NCBI GenBank assembly: GCA_023391895.1
Contig: JAEWAC010000084.1
Location: 1-5,232 of the forward strand
Direction of reading: 5' to 3'
Length of the DNA stretch: 5,232 nucleotides
Origin: Bacteroidota bacterium
GTDB lineage: Bacteria; Bacteroidota; Bacteroidia; Chitinophagales; Chitinophagaceae
Below are positions 1-5,232 of the stretch, one piece after another (within the stretch, counting starts at the first letter, position 1; every line of letters starts with the position of its first letter). Under the pieces are notes generated by a model. It was not told the DNA's origin. It saw nothing but the letters and a program-made list of their open reading frames with translations, and searched no databases. The position numbers and the translations under genes were made by a program.

Positions 1-939
1 ACCCAGGGCTGGCAGGGCCAGGTAAGGCGCTACGCCACTGGTTACAAAGTCACCGTACAGCCACCAGGCCAGTACATGCTGAGGGTGTTTTTGGAAAAGG
101 GGCAAAAAGAAGCGGTATTCCGTTAACAGCAAGGTGCTGTTTTGTGTACTTCCCAAACCCTTTAAGTTAAAGCGGTAGTTGACATTGGCATAATGGCCTT
201 CATAAGCGTTGACCTGGTTGTCGCGGCTGTCAAATACAAAGTTGACGCTGAACCCTGACGTTTTGTACTCTTTAGGGTTAAAGCCCATTTCACGGCTGTA
301 TAGATAGTGGTGAGCATGGGACGTATCGCCCAACTGCGCCCTTTCATCATCAATGTTGTAGTAATAATCAAATTTGAATCCCAGCCCCGCAAAAAAATGG
401 GAAAACAATTGCCAGGAGCCCACCTCATGTAACCGGATATGGTTAAACCGCAGGGGTTGACCCAGGCTGTCAATTTTGACCGGCGGCCCATTTATATCCG
501 ACTCCGGAGGCCTATACCGGGCGGTGCCTAAGCCATAAGTGGTCTCGCCGTTGATCAAAAACCGCCAGTCTCCATTCAAAAGCAGCTGATCTTTAATTAA
601 AAAGATGTTGCTCTTGATATTCAGGTTTACCAGCTTCTTGGTTGAATAAGAGGCGCTGCTGCTGATGAGCGATAAATACTCGCTTGTTTTTTGGGGCTTA
701 TAGGTAAAGGTAAGGCCACCGCCAATCATAAAGCCAGCTGTCGGGTTGTTGGAAATGTAAGGGAGGATCAGCAGGTAGTTGTTCTTTTCAGGCTTGGGTG
801 GCCTTGACTTACGTTTTGCCATCCAATCTTTAATATCCTGTTGCTCAAATGGCTTTTCCTTAGGCAGGCTATCTTTCTGGCAGTAGGTAAAGTTAGATCC
901 TGTAAAAATGCATAAGAGTACAAATAGTATTTTATACAT
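1..939 (-). CDS. BamA/TamA-like outer-membrane beta-barrel protein (bacterial surface antigen family), 3' end cut by window edge
   Basis: An open frame of 313 codons runs from ATG at 939 to the left edge with no stop. Residues 1-20 form a signal peptide (MYKILFVLLCIFTG..., cleavage probably just before QKDS). Residues 21-55 are a charged, Pro/Lys-rich linker (around KRKSRPPKPEK). Alternating amphipathic strands follow from about residue 56. Residues 230-257 carry the surface-antigen signature: GFSVNFVFDSRDN, then YEGHYANVNYRF, as seen in Omp85 barrels. The linker is too short for a POTRA domain (about 75 residues), so this belongs to the POTRA-less barrel proteins common in Bacteroidota rather than BamA itself. 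I infer that roughly 70-100 C-terminal residues lie outside the window. The start follows from the signal peptide; an ATG at 943 meets a stop after three codons. It lies 218 bp after the lipoprotein operon and may have its own promoter. The cargo or role is unknown. Confidence 0.85.
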   Translation of the reverse strand, partial: MYKILFVLLCIFTGSNFTYCQKDSLPKEKPFEQQDIKDWMAKRKSRPPKPEKNNYLLILPYISNNPTAGFMIGGGLTFTYKPQKTSEYLSLISSSASYSTKKLVNLNIKSNIFLIKDQLLLNGDWRFLINGETTYGLGTARYRPPESDINGPPVKIDSLGQPLRFNHIRLHEVGSWQLFSHFFAGLGFKFDYYYNIDDERAQLGDTSHAHHYLYSREMGFNPKEYKTSGFSVNFVFDSRDNQVNAYEGHYANVNYRFNLKGLGSTQNSTLLLTEYRFFLPLFQKHPQHVLAWWLYGDFVTSGVAPYLALPALG

Positions 940-1157
940 TCATTTTTATTTAAATCATCAACACTACTCTATGGGTTTTTAAATGTTTTTCCTGCCTCTC
1001 CCGTTTCTTTGTTTTAAGATACGTTGTCCGCTACCTGGCAGCATTAAAACAAACCTGACTACCTGCCAATTGAATTTTCAGCTTCTGGTATTGATATGAG
1101 GTTTAAAAGAAAGAGTTTGATATAGGGATTTGAATGTTTTCTTATACAGGCGGTTTA
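940..1157. other. Intergenic gap between second lipoprotein and surface-antigen barrel gene
   Basis: This is 218 bp without a supported gene. I see no convincing terminator hairpin after the lipoprotein stop and no clean Bacteroidota promoter (TAnnTTTG on the minus strand) before the barrel gene. Two similar direct segments, CTACCTGGCAG near 1031 and CTACCTGCCA near 1059, also create a 6-bp inverted match (TGGCAG/CTGCCA). This is too weak to call a structure. Whether the barrel gene is co-transcribed with the upstream operon cannot be settled from sequence. Confidence 0.6.
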
Positions 1158-1832
1158 TTATAACTGGCCGGCTTTGACATCTTTCCTGTGCTTTTTCAAA
1201 AACTTATCCTTTTCCAGCTGGCCTAGCAAAGTATTGATATAGGTTTTACAGAAATCATTTAGCGAAGCCGGATTGAACACTTTTGACTGCACGGCGCACA
1301 CAATTTCTTCCGAGGCAGCATCGTACAAGTTACTTTGGATAAAATAATTTTTATCGTGTGAATAATACGAAGGCGTTGAAACGGTGGGATGCCAGTAGCT
1401 GTAATAGCCAAAATAATTGCCGGTGTATGCATAATTGGGTCCAATAGCATAAGCGGTGCCGCCGGGTGTATATTGCACGCCTTCCTCTTTTTTAAATAAA
1501 GAAGCTATAAATACAGCATCACAGTTGTTGGCTCTAACGCTTCCTACCACTTCTTCCTTGGTGGGCGCCTTGGGGTCTTTCAGCACCGGTTCCAGCACGT
1601 CTATACTTTTGATGGCTTTGAATCCTCTTTGCCGGGCTGCCTCCGCCAGGTCATTTTCCAGCTTTGCCCTTACTTCCACATCAGCGGTCAACGCTACAAT
1701 AAATAAATTACTATAGGCTTTGTCCTGCATTTTTTCTTTATTTACCCATACATCTTCAATTTCTTTGGAAGATGCACAAGCGGCAAAAGTTGCCATAACA
1801 ATTATCCATATCCACCGCAAATTTCTGCTCAT
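1158..1832 (-). CDS. Tyr-rich periplasmic lipoprotein, paralogue of the lipoprotein at 1947-2555 (function unknown)
   Basis: This is a complete 224-residue protein. Its N-terminus has a short basic region, a hydrophobic stretch and a lipobox ending FAAC, with the lipidated cysteine at residue 19; this also fixes the start. After the Cys come SSKEIEDVW, an alpha/beta-looking segment (NLFIVALTADVEVR at 42-55, CDAVFIASLFKKE at 104-116), a Tyr/Gly-rich stretch (121-157), and a conserved-looking block STPSYYSHDKNYFIQSNLYD (152-171). A C-terminal helix region ends in a basic tail. The neighbouring lipoprotein shares the same order of elements, including STPxYYxxDKNYFI and a Val-x-Asn-Pro or Val-x-x-Asn-Pro turn, so the two arose by duplication. 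The architecture resembles the small DUF4136-like or CsgG/TolB-N-like lipoproteins, but I cannot place it in a named family. Two consecutive stop codons close the frame, and it is the last gene of the putative operon. Confidence 0.88.
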   Translation of the reverse strand: MSRNLRWIWIIVMATFAACASSKEIEDVWVNKEKMQDKAYSNLFIVALTADVEVRAKLENDLAEAARQRGFKAIKSIDVLEPVLKDPKAPTKEEVVGSVRANNCDAVFIASLFKKEEGVQYTPGGTAYAIGPNYAYTGNYFGYYSYWHPTVSTPSYYSHDKNYFIQSNLYDAASEEIVCAVQSKVFNPASLNDFCKTYINTLLGQLEKDKFLKKHRKDVKAGQL

Positions 1833-1841
1833 GCTGCTGAT

Positions 1842-1937
1842 TTAAGTGTTCATTAATCTGATCCAGGTTTTGTCTTGCCAGGCTTCTATAGTCTCTTTAT
1901 CATCTGTATGGTACACCCTTTCAACTTTTGATCTCAT
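1842..1937 (-). CDS. Possible 31-residue small ORF inside the lipoprotein operon
   Basis: An ATG at 1937 opens a 31-codon frame ending with TAA at 1844-1842. It is charged and hydrophilic, beginning MRSKVERVYH, containing ETIEAWQDKTW and ending IRLMNT, with no signal peptide or membrane segment. Its position is the main argument: it starts 9 nt after the stop of the upstream lipoprotein and ends 9 nt before the start of the downstream one, so it fills the only gap between the paralogues. That spacing fits translational coupling. I recognise no family. It could equally be a chance frame in a 114-bp spacer, or the remnant of a decayed gene; there is no clear Shine-Dalgarno, but neighbouring genes lack one too. 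Confidence 0.45.
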   Translation of the reverse strand: MRSKVERVYHTDDKETIEAWQDKTWIRLMNT

Positions 1938-1946
1938 AATTCAGGT

Positions 1947-2555
1947 TTATTTCTTTAGGAATCCTTCTTTCATCATTTGTTCAGAAACCACGTCTGCAAT
2001 GATATTGACGGTTTTATGGATATTGCTTGGGTTTACTGTTTTAGTGGTACCCGTCCATAATAACTTATCAGTTCGCACATCATAAACGGTGGTTTCAATA
2101 AAGTAATTTTTATCGGTGGTATAATAGCCGGGGGTGCTGTAAAATCCGGCACTGTAACCATAGTACATACCGTAACCGCCATAATAACCGGCAGTGGTAC
2201 CGGGCACATAGGATGTTTCTTTTTCAATATCCGCCAGGCGCATCAACAAAACATGCGTATACTGGCCCTCTTTCAAAATGCTATCCAGCTTTGCTTCACT
2301 GGCATCTTTCACCAAATCCGATGTCAGTACCGTATAAGAAGGAACCGCTTTTGCTTTAATACGTTTTACCAGTTCATCCTCAATCACCCGGCGGGAGGTT
2401 TCATCTTTGACCAGCGCAATCACCAGCGCCTTGTTTTCAGGAGCTGCCGTAATGCTGGCACCCGGCTCCTTCCATGTTTTTACAATTTCGGTTGATGGAC
2501 CGCAGGAAGTAAACCATAGGATAATGACCAACAGGAAGAAATACAATTCTTTCAT
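1947..2555 (-). CDS. Tyr/Gly-rich periplasmic lipoprotein, paralogue of the lipoprotein at 1158-1832 (function unknown)
   Basis: This is a complete 202-residue protein. The signal peptide (MKELYFFLLVIILWFTSC) ends in an FTSC lipobox with Cys18 lipidated; the next residues, GPSTEIVKTWKEPG, are a common opening for small envelope lipoproteins. Residues 42-65 (KALVIALVKDETSRRVIEDELV) and 99-113 suggest an alternating strand/helix fold. Residues 116-145 are rich in Tyr and Gly (YVPG, YYGGYGMYYGY, GYYTTDKNYF). The conserved-looking block ETTVYDVRTDKLLWTGTTKT (154-173) reads like an edge strand pair near the end of the domain. It is separated by 30 nt from the upstream barrel gene and by 9 nt from a small ORF, which argues for one transcript. 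The fold resembles DUF4136-like or TolB/CsgG N-domain lipoproteins, but this is only a resemblance. The mature protein most likely sits on the inner leaflet of the outer membrane. Confidence 0.88.
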   Translation of the reverse strand: MKELYFFLLVIILWFTSCGPSTEIVKTWKEPGASITAAPENKALVIALVKDETSRRVIEDELVKRIKAKAVPSYTVLTSDLVKDASEAKLDSILKEGQYTHVLLMRLADIEKETSYVPGTTAGYYGGYGMYYGYSAGFYSTPGYYTTDKNYFIETTVYDVRTDKLLWTGTTKTVNPSNIHKTVNIIADVVSEQMMKEGFLKK

Positions 2556-2585
2556 AACAGGTGTATTTAAAGTTGCACAGAGAAA

Positions 2586-3215
2586 TTATTTTTTAAAATT
2601 GAGTGCGATGGCTCCTCCTAAACCAAATTGCAGCAGCGATACGTAACTGTATCCTGTACCAATGACTGCACCTCCTGTTCCCAAATAAAACCCGCCACCA
2701 TATCCACCAACAATTGACTGCAGGTAAGCATGTAGTTTTATGGAAACCATGGAAGGCGTTTTGATCTTAACACCCAGCCTGAAGTCATAAGCAAACTTGG
2801 TAATACTACCGCCTTCTTTGGCATCGGCTATACCCACTCCCATGCTGAAAGCACCATAAGGTTCAGCCTTGGCCTGGGACGTTCCCCAATAGTAGTTACC
2901 CCCAAGCAAGATGTAATTAATGGAGGCCTTATCTTCATTCGGGTTGGTTTGTTCGCCATCCAGACCATACTTATACAGCGGCACTTTGGTGTCCATACGC
3001 AGATACCTCAGCTCAATTGCTGCGCTTCTATCAAAATAATACTCCAGACCGGCCCCATACTGAAAGGCATCGTTTACATAAGCATAGGTATCGTACAGGT
3101 CTACCTTGTCACGGAAAGTATAACCTCCATAAAGGTTCAGTTCCAGCGGAGATGACTGCGCTTGCGCAAAAGTTGCAACAACGGAAAGAAGGAAAAGTAT
3201 AAATGTCTTTTTCAT
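2586..3215 (-). CDS. Small outer-membrane beta-barrel protein, first gene of the putative lipoprotein operon
   Basis: This is a 209-residue protein. I start it at the ATG at 3215 because it opens a textbook signal peptide (MKKTFILFLLSVVATFAQAQ, cleavage after AQA at residue 19). An in-frame ATG 36 nt upstream (3251) would add 12 residues ahead of it and is unlikely. The mature part begins SSPLELNLYGGYTF and continues as alternating aromatic/small strands with turns (for example YGAGLEYYF, AIELRYLRMDT, YILLGGNYYWG, FRLGVKIKT). It has a glycine-rich stretch near 171-190 and a last strand LLQFGLGGAIALNFKK. Length and pattern fit an 8-stranded OmpW/OmpX-sized barrel of the Bacteroidota 'outer membrane protein beta-barrel' type. 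Two lipoprotein genes follow closely, so the barrel may be their membrane partner; this is inference. The substrate, if any, is unknown. Confidence 0.88.
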   Translation of the reverse strand: MKKTFILFLLSVVATFAQAQSSPLELNLYGGYTFRDKVDLYDTYAYVNDAFQYGAGLEYYFDRSAAIELRYLRMDTKVPLYKYGLDGEQTNPNEDKASINYILLGGNYYWGTSQAKAEPYGAFSMGVGIADAKEGGSITKFAYDFRLGVKIKTPSMVSIKLHAYLQSIVGGYGGGFYLGTGGAVIGTGYSYVSLLQFGLGGAIALNFKK

Positions 3216-3424
3216 AACCACGTTTTGGGGTTGTCGCCATATAAAATCCAATGGGTGGGATTGTGATAGGGTTTTGAAATAGTACCTTTGATTTTCGCTG
3301 ACCGGTGTGCACTTTATACCGTTCTAAAATAAGGATGGTTCATGCAGAAAAAAGCTGATATTTTACAAATTAACTAAGTGCAAGTTTTGCTATTTTTTCA
3401 GCCTGTGCAAATAATACAATACAG

Positions 3425-3452
3425 GGATTGCCAAAATTTATAAATTTTGGCA
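3425..3452 (-). promoter_or_regulatory. Palindromic element, copy 1 (perfect 24-bp palindrome), upstream of the barrel operon
   Basis: Positions 3429-3440 read TGCCAAAATTTA and 3441-3452 are its exact reverse complement, giving a gapless 24-bp perfect palindrome with a TTTATAAA centre. Two further outer base pairs and a G-T wobble extend it as RNA (3426-3455). It lies 213 bp upstream of the barrel start. A close copy occurs at 4917-4944 before the OmpA-like gene: 24 of 28 positions are identical when both are read on the minus strand, including the flanking AAT[CT]C. An operator for a dimeric regulator is the simplest reading. A terminator is less likely because there is no loop and no T-tract. 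Confidence 0.5.
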
Positions 3453-3800
3453 GTCTTAATACGTTTAAAACATAAGAAGCAAGAAGTAAAAAGGGTCATG
3501 CTCATTTTCGCAAAAGCAAATCAGAAAACTTCATTTAAACTTTTGGTGACTCCTCTCATTTCTTCCTCCCTAACAATGGGAATTTAAAGAATTTTCAGGT
3601 TTATAAAATATTCATAAGGAGCATTGATTTTCTATAGTTTTTTGCAGGAGAACAATGAGGTTTTTAAAATAACCATAGTGTTGCTGGGCTTTCCTGATGC
3701 GTGATGAGCAGTATTCAACAAGCATCAGGTATTTAAAAGAATAGTTATGGATTCGAGGTGGGCCCAATCTATCTTGTTTCAAATTTAAAAGGAGTTGTAT

Positions 3801-3839
3801 AAAAACGTAACACCGGTACCCTTTCGGGAAAACCGGTGT
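3801..3839 (-). terminator. Rho-independent terminator of the OmpA-like lipoprotein gene
   Basis: Read on the minus strand, ACACCGGT (3839-3832) pairs with ACCGGTGT (3817-3810). Inside it, CCC and GGG close a GAAA tetraloop (GNRA type), with a small asymmetric internal loop (TTT against T). The stem is followed by TACG and a run of five T (3805-3801). It begins 73 nt after the stop of the OmpA-like gene, as expected for its terminator. The outer arms are 8 bp and GC-rich in an otherwise AT-rich spacer. No plus-strand gene lies near enough to use it. Confidence 0.8.
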
Positions 3840-3912
3840 ACGTGCACACACGAAATGAAAGTCGATCATATTGGTTATGGATTTTTGAACTGTTTCAGCA
3901 ATAGCTGCCAGC

Positions 3913-4683
3913 TTAATTACTCCCCTTCTTATTTTCTGCCATCTGCCATATTTTATTCATGTCAGGGTTCAGGATAATTTCTGTACGCCTGTTTTTCGAC
4001 CTGCCTTCCGCGGTTGCATTATCGGCAACTGGTGCATATAACCCTTGTCCTGCCGCTACCATCCGTTTAGGGTCCACATTATACTCATCCCTCAGTACCC
4101 GCACTACTCCATCGGCTCTTTCCGTACTTAAATCCAGGTTGTCTTTATGACCACCTTTGAAAGGGACATTATCGGTATGGCCAACAACAATCACCATAAG
4201 ATTGGGGTATTGGTTCAAGGCTGACGCCAGTGCTGCCAATGCAGATTTGCCCTGAGCGGCGAGTACAGAGCTACCGCTTTTGTATAATAGTTTATCCTGC
4301 AAGTTGACATATATACGGCCGTCTTTACTATATACTTCCACGCCCTGGCCGGCAAAATCTCCAACTGCAGAATCTAACAACCGTTCTACCTCTTTCAATT
4401 TTGCAAATTCATCCTCCAGAATTGTTTGAAAACTTTCATACTCTTTCTGAATAGCCTCGCAATCTGTTTTATAATTGCTGTATTCGGACATGACCGACTT
4501 GTTACTGTTCGTCAGATCATTGACCGTCTTTTGCAGATCATCGACAGTCTTTTGAAGTGAAGTGTTCTCGGTAGTTAATTTGTCAATTTCATTATTAGCG
4601 CTCTTGAATTTTTTGCTGGATACACAAGAGCTTAAAATGACACTGCTCAGAAATAGGATCGTCAAGAATGGTGTTTTTAACAT
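3913..4683 (-). CDS. OmpA-family lipoprotein with coiled-coil stalk and C-terminal peptidoglycan-binding domain
   Basis: This is a complete 256-residue protein. The signal peptide ends in lipobox LSSC with Cys20 lipidated, which supports the ATG at 4683. Residues about 28-105 form a coiled coil with heptad-like LQKTVDDLQKTVNDL and further E/K-rich helix. Residues about 113-240 are an OmpA/MotB/Pal domain: YVNLQDKLLYKSGSSVL, then VVGHTDNVP (166-174), NLDLSTERA (182-190) and AAGQGLYAP, ending with GRSKNRRTEIIL (227-238). Asp171 and Arg189 sit where this family contacts the diaminopimelate of peptidoglycan, and both are present. The protein should link the outer membrane, through its lipid anchor, to the cell wall, with the coiled coil as a spacer. 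It appears monocistronic: a terminator follows and 407 bp separate it from the gene upstream. It resembles Pal functionally but no Tol genes are adjacent, so I give no symbol. Confidence 0.95.
   Translation of the reverse strand: MLKTPFLTILFLSSVILSSCVSSKKFKSANNEIDKLTTENTSLQKTVDDLQKTVNDLTNSNKSVMSEYSNYKTDCEAIQKEYESFQTILEDEFAKLKEVERLLDSAVGDFAGQGVEVYSKDGRIYVNLQDKLLYKSGSSVLAAQGKSALAALASALNQYPNLMVIVVGHTDNVPFKGGHKDNLDLSTERADGVVRVLRDEYNVDPKRMVAAGQGLYAPVADNATAEGRSKNRRTEIILNPDMNKIWQMAENKKGSN
4513..4554 (-). repeat. Two tandem 21-bp units inside the coiled coil of the OmpA-like lipoprotein
   Basis: The units at 4513-4533 and 4534-4554 are adjacent and match at 19 of 21 positions (consensus CAGATCAT.GAC.GTCTTTTG on the plus strand). 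Each encodes one seven-residue heptad (LQKTV-D/N-D). This is a recent in-frame heptad duplication that would lengthen the stalk by one turn-pair of the coiled coil. Confidence 0.8.
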
Positions 4684-5090
4684 GATATATGATTTTAAAA
4701 TGGTGTTTTTAAAAAGTCATTTTATGACAGGAAGGAAAATTTTCAACATTACGCTTCTGACTACGTCTTCAGAAGTGGGATTTAAGCTTTCAATTCAGGC
4801 TTATGGCAATATATTTTTGAGAACTGTGTACAATATTTATAATCAAAGGATAATAACCTTAAAATTTGTTCACAAGTTTTATTCTTTTTTTCATCCGCCC
4901 AATTAAACTCAGGCCTGAATTGCCAATCTTTATAAATTTTTGCAACCTTTATCGTAACCAAATACAACAACTATTGACTTTATACAAAAAGTATGGATTT
5001 CTGCATCCTTGTCAGGTACTCATCAGTGTAATATGGAATTTTTAAGCTGAACATATCAGCCAGTAGCAGACAAATAATTAGTTCACTACA
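4684..5090. other. Intergenic region (407 bp) upstream of the OmpA-like lipoprotein
   Basis: This is AT-rich and without a supported gene. It contains the second copy of the palindromic element (4917-4944). A weak hairpin GCTGA/TCAGC (5046-5060) lies about 30 nt after the stop of the gene to the right, but it is not followed by a real T-tract on the minus strand. A 62-codon minus-strand frame (4782-4970) crosses the palindrome and looks like a chance frame. Confidence 0.65.
4917..4944 (-). promoter_or_regulatory. Palindromic element, copy 2 (imperfect), upstream of the OmpA-like lipoprotein
   Basis: Positions 4921-4944 (TGCCAATCTTTA followed by TAAATTTTTGCA) form an imperfect palindrome, 9 of 12 half-site pairs, around the same TTTATAAA centre as copy 1. 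Read on the minus strand with flanks, 24 of 28 positions equal copy 1. It is 237 bp upstream of the OmpA-like start, comparable with 213 bp for copy 1 and the barrel operon. It is likely the same operator or regulatory element; the protein that would bind it is not in the window. Confidence 0.45.
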
Positions 5091-5232
5091 TTATTTATGG
5101 AATTTATAGCCTATCGAAAAGGTAATGCCATAGTCGTTTTTTGATGTGGCACCTTCAGGCGGTCTGTTATCAAACTTGTCGTAAAAGTTGATGCCTGCAA
5201 TAAAGTCTTTAAAAACCTCAATGCTGGTACTT
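5091..5232 (-). CDS. C-terminal end of an outer-membrane beta-barrel protein, possibly DUF481-like (5' end cut by window edge)
   Basis: The last 46 codons and the TAA stop (5093-5091) of a minus-strand gene enter from the right edge. The sequence includes VFKDFIAGINFYDKFDNRPP, then GATSKNDYGITFSIGYKFHK. The pattern of an amphipathic strand, a turn with DNRPP, the KNDYG block, and a final aromatic-ending strand (ITFSIGYKF) is typical of the C-terminus of an outer-membrane barrel. Strand-turn 'FYDxxDxRPP...KNDYG' endings are familiar to me from DUF481-type (YdiY-like) proteins of Bacteroidota, but with so little sequence the family call is tentative. The start and full length are outside the window. 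Confidence 0.75.
   Translation of the reverse strand, partial: STSIEVFKDFIAGINFYDKFDNRPPEGATSKNDYGITFSIGYKFHK

Larger units (their letters stand above)
3216..3912. other. Long intergenic region (697 bp) between the OmpA-like lipoprotein and the barrel operon
   Basis: No gene is supported here. The part near 3912 holds the terminator of the OmpA-like gene (3801-3839). The middle is AT-rich and featureless (about 3460-3790). A perfect palindrome lies at 3429-3452. The remaining 210 bp before the barrel start would contain its promoter and a leader. An 85-codon frame at 3612-3869 on the minus strand runs through the terminator and shows no protein-like character, so I do not call it. Confidence 0.7.

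Noticed and set aside
979..1044. 21-residue basic frame (MLPGSGQRILK...) between the second lipoprotein and the surface-antigen gene
   Set aside because: Very short, and not tightly spaced to either neighbour; unlike the 1842-1937 frame it has no positional support.
1456..1716. Plus-strand frames inside the lipoprotein and barrel genes (for example 1456-1716, 2253-2495, 2949-3155)
   Set aside because: They lie opposite genes with clear signal peptides and domain patterns; shadows of the minus-strand coding sequence.
3612..3869. 85-codon minus-strand frame downstream of the OmpA-like gene
   Set aside because: It runs straight through the rho-independent terminator, has no signal or domain character, and has atypical composition; treated as a chance frame.
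4844..4875. Bacteroidota-type promoter candidate for the OmpA-like gene (minus strand TATCCTTTG with TTG 20 nt upstream)
   Set aside because: The -7 element has three instead of two bases between TA and TTTG. Similar near-matches (for example 3408-3416 before the barrel gene) are expected by chance in AT-rich DNA, so I do not list it as a feature.
4782..4970. 62-codon minus-strand frame upstream of the OmpA-like gene
   Set aside because: It crosses the palindromic element, lies in AT-rich spacer and shows no recognisable family or exported-protein signal.
5046..5060. Hairpin GCTGA/TCAGC after the partial barrel gene at the right edge
   Set aside because: Only a 5-bp stem, with no T-tract following on the minus strand; too weak to call a terminator.

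Overview
The window looks like a piece of a Bacteroidota chromosome, most likely from the Chitinophagaceae/Sphingobacteriia side. This is inferred from moderate-to-low GC, the absence of clear Shine-Dalgarno sequences before the starts, and a cell-envelope gene set typical of that phylum. No RNA genes, CRISPR arrays, insertion sequences or phage genes were seen. Every gene I can support is on the minus strand, so transcription runs from high to low coordinates.

Layout in transcription order. (a) 5232-5091 holds the C-terminal 46 codons of an outer-membrane beta-barrel protein, possibly DUF481-like. (b) 5090-4684 is a 407-bp intergenic region carrying one copy of a palindromic element (4917-4944). 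(c) 4683-3913 is a complete OmpA-family lipoprotein: lipobox, coiled-coil stalk and C-terminal peptidoglycan-binding domain. It is followed by a convincing rho-independent terminator (3839-3801). (d) The gap 3912-3216 contains that terminator and a second, perfect copy of the palindrome (3425-3452). (e) 3215-1158 is a tight putative operon. It encodes a small outer-membrane beta-barrel protein (3215-2586), a lipoprotein (2555-1947), a possible 31-residue small ORF (1937-1842) with 9-nt gaps on both sides, and a second lipoprotein (1832-1158) that is a diverged paralogue of the first. (f) After a 218-bp gap, 939-1 is the first 313 codons of a BamA/TamA-like (bacterial surface antigen) barrel protein with no POTRA domain. 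It runs off the left edge.

Every supported full or partial protein longer than 40 residues is predicted to be exported to the outer membrane or periplasm, so this is an envelope gene cluster. The OmpA-like lipoprotein would tether the outer membrane to peptidoglycan. The barrel plus two related lipoproteins look like one functional unit of unknown role. The two palindrome copies lie at similar distances (about 210 and 235 bp) upstream of the OmpA-like gene and of the barrel operon, which suggests, but does not prove, common regulation. The least described parts are the barrel/lipoprotein/smORF/lipoprotein operon and the shared palindrome.
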